From the NCBI GenBank assembly GCA_964471215.1, contig CAYYFC010000008.1:1-45501 (forward strand): a DNA stretch of 45,501 bases. The letters run 5' to 3'. This DNA is from Archaeoglobus_B sp964471215. GTDB lineage: Archaea > Halobacteriota > Archaeoglobi > Archaeoglobales > Archaeoglobaceae. The translations under genes were made by a program, and so were the position numbers. The notes beneath the pieces are model-generated. The model was not told the DNA's origin. It saw only the letters and a program-made list of their open reading frames with translations, and did not search any database. Positions 1-7,898 of this stretch are shown here, piece after piece. Position 1 is the stretch's first letter, and every line of letters starts with the position of its first letter.

Positions 1-296
1 GATAACATCACATAAACCATTATTGGGTAGTAACCTAAATAATTTGTAAATGTTTCGAAGTTACAAAGGTGAGATGCAACATTCGTTACATTATATGTTA
101 CAGCCCCATAAAAGTCTTGGCAGTAAAACTTTATGTTATGCTTTTCTTACCCTTGCACATACCGATTGTTGACGTTCAAAGCGATAAGAAGAATCATAGA
201 GTTGAGAAATGTTAATCCTATATCCGACATCTGTACGCGGCTTTAATTTAAAGATTTTCTCAATTGATTAATATTCCGTCCGATCCATATCGATAT
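1..296. other. Gene-free left edge of window with a possible promoter
   Basis: I see no convincing coding region here. The only structured signal is an AT-rich TATA-like stretch (TTTAATTTAAAG, about 242-253). It lies 45-55 bp upstream of the GTG at 297 that I prefer as start of the methylase gene. With the usual archaeal TATA-to-start spacing of about 25 bp, transcription would begin near 270-278, downstream of the alternative TTG at 264. That argues mildly for the GTG. The rest is AT-rich and unremarkable, and could belong to a gene beyond the window only as untranslated sequence. Confidence 0.3.
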
Positions 297-887
297 GTGA
301 AGAAAAAACTAGCCATGGTCCTTGAAAGTCTGAGCGGTTTCAAAAATCCGAAGATAGAACTGGAGCAGTACGTCACACCACCCTCACTCGCATCGGAAAT
401 AATTATCAACGCAAAGTTGATGGGAGATTTGGACTTTGTCGTCGATCTGGGATGCGGAACCGGTATTTTGGCAATAGCTTCTGCAATGCTCAATGCAAAA
501 GCCATAGGATTTGACATAGATCCTGATGCACTGAAAATTGCAAAGGAAAATGCAAAAAAAGTCGGAGTACATGTAGAATTCGTTCTAAGCAGGGTAGAGG
601 ATGTTGTTCTGAAGCGCCGGGTAACCGTTATAATGAATCCGCCATTTGGGATTCAAAAGAGACACGCGGACAGACCTTTCCTTTTTAAAGCCATGGAGAT
701 AGGAAATGTTATATATACGATACATTCCGCCGGAAGTGAGAGATTCATCAGAAAAACATGCGACGATTTCGGATTCGAAATTACACACATGTGGAAATAT
801 AAAATACCGTTAAAAAAGACGTATTCATTTCATGAAAAAGAATTTAAATGGATTGCCGTAGAAGTTTATAGACTTGAGAGGTGGTGA
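297..887 (+). CDS. METTL5-like (COG2263) predicted RNA N6-adenine methyltransferase
   Basis: Rossmann-fold SAM-dependent methyltransferase of about 196 residues. The glycine-rich SAM loop (VVDLGCGTGILAIA) lies near residue 60, an acidic ribose-binding position follows (GFDIDPDA), and the catalytic NPPFG motif near residue 118 is the (N/D)PP(F/Y) signature of N6-adenine methylases. The ending and the LEQY segment near the N-terminus match archaeal relatives of METTL5, which in eukaryotes methylates small-subunit rRNA; an rRNA target here is inference. I chose the GTG at 297 (MKKKLAM...) because family members begin this way. A TTG at 264 would add 11 residues of no recognised homology. The next gene, rpoL, starts 4 bp after the stop, so the two are probably co-transcribed. 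Confidence 0.85.
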   Translation: MKKKLAMVLESLSGFKNPKIELEQYVTPPSLASEIIINAKLMGDLDFVVDLGCGTGILAIASAMLNAKAIGFDIDPDALKIAKENAKKVGVHVEFVLSRVEDVVLKRRVTVIMNPPFGIQKRHADRPFLFKAMEIGNVIYTIHSAGSERFIRKTCDDFGFEITHMWKYKIPLKKTYSFHEKEFKWIAVEVYRLERW

Positions 888-891
888 TGGT

Positions 892-1152
892 ATGGAGCTC
901 AAGATACTGGAGGTGAAGGAAGATTTCGTTAGACTAATAATTAAGGGAGAAGATCACACGTTTCTAAATCTTCTTCAGCACTACTTGCTCGAGGATAAGG
1001 ATGTGATAATAGCAAAGTACAACATGCCTCATCCGCTTACAGGAGATCCAGAGTTAATAGTTAGAACTAATGGTAAAAATCCTCTTCAGGCGATAAAGGA
1101 GGCAAACGAAAAGATAAAGAAGGTCTGTCAGGAGTTGCTCTCCCAGATGTGA
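892..1152 (+). CDS. rpoL: DNA-directed RNA polymerase subunit L (Rpo11)
   Basis: The 86-residue product matches archaeal RNA polymerase subunit L, the counterpart of eukaryotic RPB11/AC19, which pairs with subunit D to form the assembly platform of RNA polymerase. Diagnostic features are the HTFLNLLQHYLLED segment near the N-terminus and the HPLTGDPELIVRTNGKNP segment in the middle, followed by a C-terminal helix. An ATG at 892 is preceded by a strong GAGGTGGTGAT ribosome-binding site, so I prefer it to an in-frame start 18 bp upstream. The stop codon abuts an IS-derived segment directly. Confidence 0.95.
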   Translation: MELKILEVKEDFVRLIIKGEDHTFLNLLQHYLLEDKDVIIAKYNMPHPLTGDPELIVRTNGKNPLQAIKEANEKIKKVCQELLSQM

Positions 1153-1320
1153 CCTACCCCGCCCTAAAGGGCGGATCTTCAGGTTGGTTGTTTCTTAATG
1201 GAACGATCCTTATTCTCCTCGGCTGGGTCACGCCACCACTACCCCCTATCCTTACGGATTAGGGGTCTACCTTCTTCAAGTTGATGTTAGAATATTTAAA
1301 GCTACCACCAACAACCCCCC
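1153..1320 (-). pseudogene. Relic of an IS605-family tnpB 3' end with right-end hairpin
   Basis: Translated on the minus strand, this segment reads ...LKKVDP*SVRIGGSGG, then PRRIRIV, and ends in PPFRAG before a stop. It aligns with the C-terminus of the tnpB at 7899-8765 (LKKVAGESVVRRILGSG, then RPVRIRVV). It contains a stop codon and all upstream tnpB sequence is missing, so it is a decayed 3' remnant. A short GC-rich hairpin (CCGCCC TAAA GGGCGG, about 1160-1175) sits at the same place as the hairpin that overlaps the tnpB stop codon near 7890. The remnant begins immediately after the rpoL stop codon. Confidence 0.75.
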
Positions 1321-1321
1321 C

Positions 1322-1480
1322 CTTGCGTATCCCCGCCTTTCACAGTAGCTCCGAAAGTTGGCAATTAGGTCAACCTAAATGGGGTTGAGGATTTTTATCT
1401 ATTAAAATGCTCTCAAAATTTTTATTTCAAAGTTGAATGCCAAACTTTCGGATCTACTGTAAAAGGCGAGGTTTTGCAAG
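1322..1480. repeat. Long imperfect inverted repeat, probable IS605-type element end
   Basis: The left arm (1322-1363, beginning CTTGCGTATCCCCGCC and ending AAGTTGGCA) pairs with the right arm (1438-1480, beginning TGCCAAACTTTCGG and ending TTTTGCAAG). By hand alignment there are about six mismatches and one gap over 42 positions, with a 74 bp loop. The outer sequences recur at 9686-9728 as a shorter hairpin, so both derive from the same kind of mobile-element end. Together with the tnpB relic at 1153-1320 it fills the whole spacer between rpoL and sua5. I see no protein in the loop. Confidence 0.7.
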
Positions 1481-1494
1481 CAACGATTTTATAA

Positions 1495-2478
1495 CTAAAC
1501 GTATATTATCTCGTCCGCCAGGGTCTTAAGCCTGCTTTCTATCGCCCTCCCCAAACCCGATCCACTCACACCTCTAAAAACTATCACATCCACCTTTTTA
1601 TCAAGAGTTCTGAGTATATCAAACAGTTTTCTGGCAACCAGCTGCAAATCACTATCGAGCTCAACTAGCTCATCCGCATCGAAACTCCTTATGTCTTCCG
1701 ATACAACCCCCACCCTATATCCTTTTTTCCTAAGATTTTCTGTCAATTCCTTGATCTTCAACTTCGCAATATCCTCTTTTCCGAACACGACGTAAACCCT
1801 TGCATTTGGTTTATAGTGCGGATATTTCATTTTCTCAACAATCTTTAACTCTCCCACTACGCTCATAATCTCCTCAACGGGAATTGCACCTATTCTCAAA
1901 ATCTCTGGTGGATCCTTTGTCGTATCGATGACTGTAGATTCTATACCGATTCCAGTCTGCCCACCGTCAACTATTACATCTATCAAACCCTTGAAGTCCT
2001 CTATTACATGCTCAGCCCTTGTAGGACTAGGCTTTCCGGAAATGTTTGCAGAGGGTGTTGCAAGCGGAACGTTTGATAATTCAAGGATTTTCAGCGCGAT
2101 TTTATGATCTGGCATTCTTATCCCAACCTTTTCCAAACCGCACGTGACTACATCTGGAATTTTTGGCTTTTTCTTAACTATAACCGTTACGGGTCCCGGA
2201 AAAAACTCATCTATTATCTTCCTCGCTATCTCGTTCAACTCACATATATCCTGAATAATCTCGATATCTGGAATCAGAATTGGAAGTGGGGTATCCATGG
2301 GTCTTCTCTTTACCTTAAAAATTCTTTTAACTGCATTCTCATCAAATGCATTTGCTCCCAGTCCATAAACTGTTTCGGTCGGAAAAGCTGCAAGCCCTCC
2401 TCTCTTTAATATATCGGCAACCATCTCCAATTTCTTAACATCTGGGTTTCTTGGATCTACTTTTATTATCAGAGTCAT
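1495..2478 (-). CDS. sua5: L-threonylcarbamoyladenylate synthase (Sua5)
   Basis: Sua5 makes threonylcarbamoyl-AMP from threonine, bicarbonate and ATP, the first step of t6A37 modification of ANN-decoding tRNAs; the archaeal KEOPS complex then transfers the group. The 327-residue length fits the two-domain Sua5 form rather than the short YrdC form. The N-terminal YrdC domain has the PTETVYGLG substrate-pocket motif near residue 35, the KRRP element near 57 and the PSANISG motif near 142. A linker leads to the C-terminal Sua5 domain. It is convergent with rpoL and its 3' end abuts the IS relic. The gene upstream on the same strand starts 35 bp away, so co-transcription is possible. Confidence 0.93.
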   Translation of the reverse strand: MTLIIKVDPRNPDVKKLEMVADILKRGGLAAFPTETVYGLGANAFDENAVKRIFKVKRRPMDTPLPILIPDIEIIQDICELNEIARKIIDEFFPGPVTVIVKKKPKIPDVVTCGLEKVGIRMPDHKIALKILELSNVPLATPSANISGKPSPTRAEHVIEDFKGLIDVIVDGGQTGIGIESTVIDTTKDPPEILRIGAIPVEEIMSVVGELKIVEKMKYPHYKPNARVYVVFGKEDIAKLKIKELTENLRKKGYRVGVVSEDIRSFDADELVELDSDLQLVARKLFDILRTLDKKVDVIVFRGVSGSGLGRAIESRLKTLADEIIYV

Positions 2479-2512
2479 ATTTCAGATTAGTCGTTCCTAT
2501 TTATCTCTTTTA

Positions 2513-3544
2513 TCACTTCCTGAATCTACTTAAGAACGATGAGATCATCCTCTTTTTTAAAAAGTACAGTAAGTTCATCGGTCTAGGTATGAAGTAGTCG
2601 TGATATGTAAGAACGGCTCTCCTTCTCGCAAGGGTTATGAATGATATCGGTTTATCCGTACTTGACAGTATCCTGTACTTCTTCAACCCCCTATTCCTTA
2701 AAATCCTTCTTATGTTACCTGCTACATGTTTCGCCTGCCTTTCGGCTTCAACAGCAGTTTTTGTTGCAACTCGATCGTCTATGCTTACATGAGCACAATC
2801 ACCTATTGCAAATATTCTATCTTTAACCATTAAAAAGCTATCAACGGTAATCCAGCCGTTTCTACTCCGAATACCGTCTAAAGGGTTTGGTTTTAATCCC
2901 GTACAGGATATCGCAACATCGAATTCAATGAGACTCCTATCAGTCTCTATGACATCCCCTACACGCATTACCTTGCATGACTTTAATACATCTATTCCCT
3001 CCTTTCTGATCATCTTCTCAACAAATACCGAGACATCCTTTCTGAACATCGGAAGTATTCTATCCGAGCTTTCAATTATCTTCACGTTTGAACAGTAAAA
3101 TTCCGAGATCTCGCATGCTACCTCAATTCCCGTTGGACCGGATCCTATTACCACTACATTTTCAGCATTTCTAAGCTTCTTTCTAATCCTAACTGCATCT
3201 TCAATTGTCTGTAAGGAGTATGATTTCCCTAGCGTGTTCCATCTTGCACCCAGAGCCAAAACGGCTATGTCGAATTCTATCTCGCGTTTCCTCGTTAAAA
3301 CCCTGTTTTCCTCTATTTTTAGTGCTACGTCTTTTATAAATTCTACGCAGACTCTATCGCAGTAATTTCTTATATCCACTGTCATATCACCCTCAGAAAC
3401 CTTGTAGCTTATGAATTCTGGTAGTAGAGCCTTACATTCCATTCTGTCGCTGGGATTTATCAAAAAGATCTCAATATCAAGATCCTTTATATTCCTAACG
3501 AGCTCAAGTCCGGCTATTCCACCACCGACGACAACTACTCTCAT
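2513..3544 (-). CDS. Ndh2-like FAD-dependent pyridine nucleotide oxidoreductase
   Basis: A 343-residue two-dinucleotide-binding flavoprotein. The FAD-binding GGGIAG lies at residues 7-12, a second Rossmann motif (VVVIGSGPTGIE, NAD(P)H site) near 130, and the FAD-contacting AIGDCAH near 247. This layout is that of type II NADH dehydrogenase and related oxidoreductases (COG1252). There is no redox-active CxxC pair of the thioredoxin-reductase kind. No transmembrane helix is evident, although the C-terminal segment is basic and rich in aromatic residues and might associate with the membrane. A role as an NADH:menaquinone reductase is possible, but the acceptor cannot be read from sequence. It lies upstream of sua5 on the same strand. 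Confidence 0.75.
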   Translation of the reverse strand: MRVVVVGGGIAGLELVRNIKDLDIEIFLINPSDRMECKALLPEFISYKVSEGDMTVDIRNYCDRVCVEFIKDVALKIEENRVLTRKREIEFDIAVLALGARWNTLGKSYSLQTIEDAVRIRKKLRNAENVVVIGSGPTGIEVACEISEFYCSNVKIIESSDRILPMFRKDVSVFVEKMIRKEGIDVLKSCKVMRVGDVIETDRSLIEFDVAISCTGLKPNPLDGIRSRNGWITVDSFLMVKDRIFAIGDCAHVSIDDRVATKTAVEAERQAKHVAGNIRRILRNRGLKKYRILSSTDKPISFITLARRRAVLTYHDYFIPRPMNLLYFLKKRMISSFLSRFRK

Positions 3545-3620
3545 ATTAGGTTTGACCTAAATCATGGTGTATTAAAGTGTTATCATAAGAGATTTTTAAA
3601 GGATCCTAACAGTTTATTCT

Positions 3621-4505
3621 GTGAAAATCCAGATAATGGGGGCTGGAGCTCTGGGATGTCTGTTTGGCTATCTAATTCAGAGATCGGGATACGATGTGAT
3701 ATTCATAGCGCGCGGCAATCAGCTCAGGGCCTTGAGGAATAAACTTGTCATAAGCGGACTTGTAAATGACGAGATTAGGGTTAATGTGTCTGAAAGGGCA
3801 AGAGATGCAGATATAACATTTGTAACGGTTAAATCGTACGACACGGAGAATGCGGCCAGATCGCTTTCAAGGGTTAACTGCGGAATTGTTGTATCGCTGC
3901 AAAACGGAATAGGAAATGAAGAAATACTTTTGAAATATCTTAAATGTGTTTTAGCCGGTGTAACAACATATGCCTCGAATTTAATCGATTTTGGGCATGT
4001 AGAATTTGCTGGAATCGGTGAGACGTATATAGGCGATATGAGCGGTGAGATTACGGATGAGGTATCATGCGTAGTAGAAGTTCTGAAGAATTCCGGCATA
4101 AACGCCAAGGCCGTAAGGGATATAGTTAAGATAAAGTGGATTAAAACTGTACTGAATTCGGCAATAAACCCCATAACGGCAATTCTCAGAATAAAAAACG
4201 GTAAGATCCTTGAGGTGGATGAACTCTGGATGCTTGCCAGAGAGATAGTTAGAGAGGGAGAAGAGGTTATGAGGGCAATGGGATTTGAAGTAAGGGATTT
4301 AACGGGTATTCTGAAGGAAGTTCTTATAAAGACTGCAAATAACAGATCTTCTATGCTTCAGGATATTGAAAGGGGTAAGAAGACGGAAATAGATTTCATA
4401 AACGGGGCGATAATTAAAAAGGCTCAGGAATTAAAGCTTGATACACCTTATAACAGAGCACTGTACATTCTCCTTAAGGGGGTCGAGAGATTTGGACTGG
4501 GTTAA
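3621..4505 (+). CDS. panE: 2-dehydropantoate 2-reductase (ketopantoate reductase)
   Basis: This enzyme reduces ketopantoate to pantoate for coenzyme A synthesis. The 294-residue product has the N-terminal nucleotide-binding GAGALGCLFG (residues 7-16), the VSLQNGIGNEE segment near 92 and the conserved KWIKTVLNSAINP segment near 173-186, which contains the catalytic lysine and asparagine of the PanE/ApbA family. The C-terminal helical domain ends with the SSMLQDIERGKKTEIDFING signature. A GTG at 3621 is used; a TATA-like TTTTTAAAGG lies about 30 bp upstream, consistent with a leaderless or near-leaderless transcript. The downstream membrane-protein gene overlaps its stop codon. Confidence 0.92.
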   Translation: MKIQIMGAGALGCLFGYLIQRSGYDVIFIARGNQLRALRNKLVISGLVNDEIRVNVSERARDADITFVTVKSYDTENAARSLSRVNCGIVVSLQNGIGNEEILLKYLKCVLAGVTTYASNLIDFGHVEFAGIGETYIGDMSGEITDEVSCVVEVLKNSGINAKAVRDIVKIKWIKTVLNSAINPITAILRIKNGKILEVDELWMLAREIVREGEEVMRAMGFEVRDLTGILKEVLIKTANNRSSMLQDIERGKKTEIDFINGAIIKKAQELKLDTPYNRALYILLKGVERFGLG

Positions 4506-4944
4506 GGTTATAGTCGTTTCAGCCATGCCCTTTTTTGAACTCAGAGGAGGTATCCCTCTCGCAATTTATCTCGGTTTCAGTCCTATAACAGCCTACTTTC
4601 TGGCAGTAACCGGTAACTTCATACCCATACCATTCCTATTGTTCTTTTTAGACAGAGTAAGAAGTGTCATCGAGAGATTCGATCGTGTTTACGCGGTATA
4701 CCTTAAGATAGTCGATAAGATCGAGAAAAGGAGAAGGATAGTTGAGAGGTACGGATACATAGGGCTTACGTTCTTCGTATTGATACCATTTCCAGCAACC
4801 GGTGCATGGACGGGGAGCTTGCTAGCATTTCTGCTTGGATTGAACAAGTTGAAATCGATGATTTTCATATTTCTCGGAATAACGATAGCGGGCGTAATCG
4901 TACTCTTAACGAGCATAGGAATTAAAAGTGCAATTTTGCTTTAG
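4492..4944 (+). CDS. Small membrane protein of COG2426 (putative small multidrug export family)
   Basis: A 150-residue integral membrane protein. It begins with the AMPFFELRGGIPLAI motif, which is highly characteristic of the COG2426 family. Hydrophobic helices follow near residues 25-50, 90-113 and 118-145, separated by a basic cytoplasmic stretch (VDKIEKRRRIVERYG). The transport function in the family name is weakly supported, so the substrate is unknown. I chose the TTG at 4492, which overlaps the panE stop by 14 bp. The in-frame ATG at 4438 would add 18 residues inside panE that do not resemble the family. Translational coupling to panE is likely. Confidence 0.7.
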   Translation: MDWVKVIVVSAMPFFELRGGIPLAIYLGFSPITAYFLAVTGNFIPIPFLLFFLDRVRSVIERFDRVYAVYLKIVDKIEKRRRIVERYGYIGLTFFVLIPFPATGAWTGSLLAFLLGLNKLKSMIFIFLGITIAGVIVLLTSIGIKSAILL

Positions 4945-4949
4945 TTCAG

Positions 4950-6161
4950 TCAAAGACCTTTAGGCTCATTTGGTATTTGATCTCGTTTCTGTTTCGGAAC
5001 ATACACGCATCTAGGTTCCTGTGCAAGATAATCTCCTGTCATTGCGTAAGCCCTTGCCCTAGATCCACCGCATATAAATCTGTATTCACAGATCCCGCAC
5101 TTACCCTTGAGATTATTCGGATCTTTTAAATCCCTGAATATCCTCGAATTTATGTATATTTCCTCCAATGTCTGTTCTCTTATATTTCCAGCTGTTAATG
5201 GCAGAAATCCACTCGGATAAACTTCGCCTATGTGACTTATGAACATCATACCCCTTCCATCCGTGATCCCTGTCATCCTTCTTATCCCATCCGACATGCT
5301 TCTACCGTAGGCACCCGTAACTATTTCCTTATCACCTTTATAATCTCCAAATCCAAGTTCGCGCTCCAGGCTCTCAAGCTTATCTCTCAATTTATAGTAC
5401 ACTTCACCTAGCTTTATATCGTAAATTCCTTTATCTCTCATGTGTTCTATCCTTCTCAGATGGCATGCCGCTGAGCTCTTTATATTTAAAGGAGTTTCCT
5501 TATTTACATCATACAGCCAGCACAGCACGTCCTCAAACTCTTGAGCTGAAGGCATGATATCGGCTCTAGCCCTTCCCGTTGGAACCAAGAAGAAGACATC
5601 CCACAGAACAACTTCATTCTCGATACAAAGCTTCATTATGTTCGGAAGATCAGGTATGTTATAATTCGTAACGGTCGTATTTATCTGAACGGGAAGATCT
5701 ACATCTCTTGCATCCTTTATTATTTCCAAACTCTTTTCAAAAGTTCCCGTTTTACCCCTGAAGTAATCATGTATATCGGGATTGCTACCATCTATACTTA
5801 TAGCAATCCTCGATACACCCAGACTCCTCATCTTTTCCAGTTTATCCTTGGTAGCAAGCTTCGTTCCGCTGAAGGCTATTGCAACCCTCAAACCGTTTGA
5901 CGTCATGAAATCTATTATATCGAATAGGTCATCCCTCATAAGCGGATCTCCACCTGTTATAATAACCAGAGGATAAGGTTTTTTAAAATCCAAGATTTGT
6001 TCCACAACACCATAGCATTCCCTAGTGCTAAGCTCATCTGGATGCCTTTTCGTCTGAGCCTTTGCTCTGCAGTGCTTGCAGGCCAGTAAACATGCTCTTG
6101 TCAATTCCCAAAATATTATAAACGGTTTTTTTGTTATATCGAACATACAATCGTATCTCAA
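4950..6161 (-). CDS. Radical SAM/SPASM protein (TIGR04053-like)
   Basis: A 403-residue radical SAM enzyme. The N-terminal ELTRACLLACKHCRA carries the CX3CX2C cluster motif, followed by the SAM-binding ITGGDPLMR near residue 75 and the VFFLVPTGRA segment near 195. The C-terminus has a SPASM-type cysteine cluster (KGKCGICEYRFICGGSRARA and a later Cys) for auxiliary Fe-S centres. These features best fit the TIGR04053 group, which is related to the AhbC/AhbD haem-synthesis enzymes and to peptide-modifying SPASM proteins. The substrate of this group is not known to me and no precursor peptide is evident nearby. It is convergent with the COG2426 gene, with 5 bp between stop codons. A role in haem or cofactor maturation is only a guess. 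Confidence 0.8.
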   Translation of the reverse strand: MRYDCMFDITKKPFIIFWELTRACLLACKHCRAKAQTKRHPDELSTRECYGVVEQILDFKKPYPLVIITGGDPLMRDDLFDIIDFMTSNGLRVAIAFSGTKLATKDKLEKMRSLGVSRIAISIDGSNPDIHDYFRGKTGTFEKSLEIIKDARDVDLPVQINTTVTNYNIPDLPNIMKLCIENEVVLWDVFFLVPTGRARADIMPSAQEFEDVLCWLYDVNKETPLNIKSSAACHLRRIEHMRDKGIYDIKLGEVYYKLRDKLESLERELGFGDYKGDKEIVTGAYGRSMSDGIRRMTGITDGRGMMFISHIGEVYPSGFLPLTAGNIREQTLEEIYINSRIFRDLKDPNNLKGKCGICEYRFICGGSRARAYAMTGDYLAQEPRCVYVPKQKRDQIPNEPKGL

Positions 6162-6329
6162 TTCGGAATATTTAAAGCTAATCGAAGGTGTTTTTTAAAG
6201 GAAAATTAAAAAGAGAGCAGGAATTTGTTTAAAACGTTATACTCCTCCATTGAAGGTTAAAGAAGAAAAAAGATCGATAGTAACATCTAGCCATAGTAAG
6301 AGATAACGGATTAAATGTACCGATGGAAA

Positions 6330-7841
6330 TTACAGGAAGTCGTGGCTTATTCCGGGTTTTATCTGCAGTATAACATCCGCTATCTTTCCCCTAGGCATAC
6401 CGTGCCTGACTATGGTATAGGAATTGAAATACAGGATTTCTATATTCTCCAGATCCTTATCGCTGACATCGTATTTACTAGCCTCGCTTCTTATTCTATC
6501 TTTCGCTATCTTCACGAGCAAATCGTCGTCGATTATACCCTTTTCAAACTTTTCGATTTTTCCATTATAAACTGCTATACCCTTTTCAGTATCAAATCTA
6601 ACGTACATTGTTAGACTTATCCTAGAAACCGCTACTCCTATTGCGTTTACAGCTTCGCTGTGCATGGGTAATATGCACTTCACGCCTATTCTCTTAGAAA
6701 TCAACTGCTTCATATATCTGGCCAGATATCCCGCAAGTATTACCTTGCTTGGTTTGAATGATCTAATACAGCTAACAACCCTCTCGACGTACGAATCAAC
6801 TATCTGTTCCAAAAAGCTCAAATCCCCGAAAATCTCTCTTCCCTTTTCCCTTGATGCTCTGTAGTTACCTATTTCAAATCCCGTACAGTTGAGCGCATCA
6901 GTTAGCGTAAAGAATTTGCCTTTAAACGCAATAGGTTTATCGAGTCTGAATGGTTTTAAATCCTTATCTATAAGGGAATCACCTCCAAAAGGAATTGAAT
7001 AAGAGTCTACACATCTTATAAGCGTTTTTTTATCACCTATTTTGACTCCTTCAACTATTTTCGGTCTGCCATCACGTATTTCAACGAAATCGGTAGTTGT
7101 TCCGCCTATGTCAACAACCAAAGCGTTTTTTTCCCTTGTGAGAAAGTAAGCACCGACCGCCAGCGAGGCCTGACTGGAATTGTAAAGCAGAGAAGGATTG
7201 TTCAGGGCCACCTCATATGGTATTATACCCCCATCTCCCTTATAAAAAAAGAGCTTGCACTTGTACGGTTTCAAGACTTCAAGAACTTCCTTATACGTTA
7301 TTTCGTGAACAGACCTCTTTATCTTGGCATTTATAACCGTTGTGGTTATTCTCAGTGGATAATTGAGTTCAGATATGAAATAGCTGAGAGCGATGTCTTT
7401 TTCGTCAAAAAACTTTTTTGCAACTCTGAAAGCTTTGAGTTCAATAGAAGGATTTCTGATGGAAAATTTAGATGCTATTGCCACATTACTGAATTTATTT
7501 CTGTTTTTATTTAGGATTTTTTCCAATTCTTCTTCATCAACGTCTTCTATCAAATCACCTCTATGATTTACGGCACCCCTTAAAACGAATCCGTATGATT
7601 CGTAGTTTAAGCCGGGTCCGGGGAAAAGAATTGTTAATGTTGGTGATTCCTTTGTTAAAACCACATTTAAAGGGACAGATGTACTAACAACTATCTTTTC
7701 ATTCTTCAGATCCACGTACCTTGAAATAAGCCTCAGAATCCCCTTAACACCTATCTCGTTCGGAACCTTAAAAGTCCTTATTTCCTTACCAACCACAGCA
7801 CCATCTGTATTCGTTCCACCTATATCTATTCCAATCGTCAT
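6330..7841 (-). CDS. Hydantoinase/oxoprolinase-family (HyuA-like) protein
   Basis: A 503-residue protein of the ASKHA ATPase-fold HyuA family. The N-terminal phosphate loop GIDIGGTNTDGAVV lies at residues 4-17 and a second nucleotide-binding loop (ALVVDIGGTTTDFVEI) near 240. Family members include N-methylhydantoinase A, 5-oxoprolinase and acetone carboxylase subunits, which use ATP to activate or cleave cyclic amides or ketones. Those of 650-700 residues act with a HyuB partner. This protein is shorter and has no hyuB next to it, so its reaction is unassigned. It is the last intact gene before the mobile-element debris at 7.87 kb. The start codon is followed by the expected first beta strand. 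Confidence 0.8.
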   Translation of the reverse strand: MTIGIDIGGTNTDGAVVGKEIRTFKVPNEIGVKGILRLISRYVDLKNEKIVVSTSVPLNVVLTKESPTLTILFPGPGLNYESYGFVLRGAVNHRGDLIEDVDEEELEKILNKNRNKFSNVAIASKFSIRNPSIELKAFRVAKKFFDEKDIALSYFISELNYPLRITTTVINAKIKRSVHEITYKEVLEVLKPYKCKLFFYKGDGGIIPYEVALNNPSLLYNSSQASLAVGAYFLTREKNALVVDIGGTTTDFVEIRDGRPKIVEGVKIGDKKTLIRCVDSYSIPFGGDSLIDKDLKPFRLDKPIAFKGKFFTLTDALNCTGFEIGNYRASREKGREIFGDLSFLEQIVDSYVERVVSCIRSFKPSKVILAGYLARYMKQLISKRIGVKCILPMHSEAVNAIGVAVSRISLTMYVRFDTEKGIAVYNGKIEKFEKGIIDDDLLVKIAKDRIRSEASKYDVSDKDLENIEILYFNSYTIVRHGMPRGKIADVILQIKPGISHDFL

Positions 7842-7898
7842 CTCCTAGAAGGGAGATAGCATTTTAATAAAAACGTTATTAGTGAACTACCCCGCCCC

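Noticed and set aside
1322..1480. CRISPR repeat or structured RNA gene suggested by the palindrome
   Set aside because: There is no repeat-spacer periodicity. The arms match the IS-end hairpin at 9686-9728 and adjoin a tnpB remnant, so a mobile-element origin explains it better.
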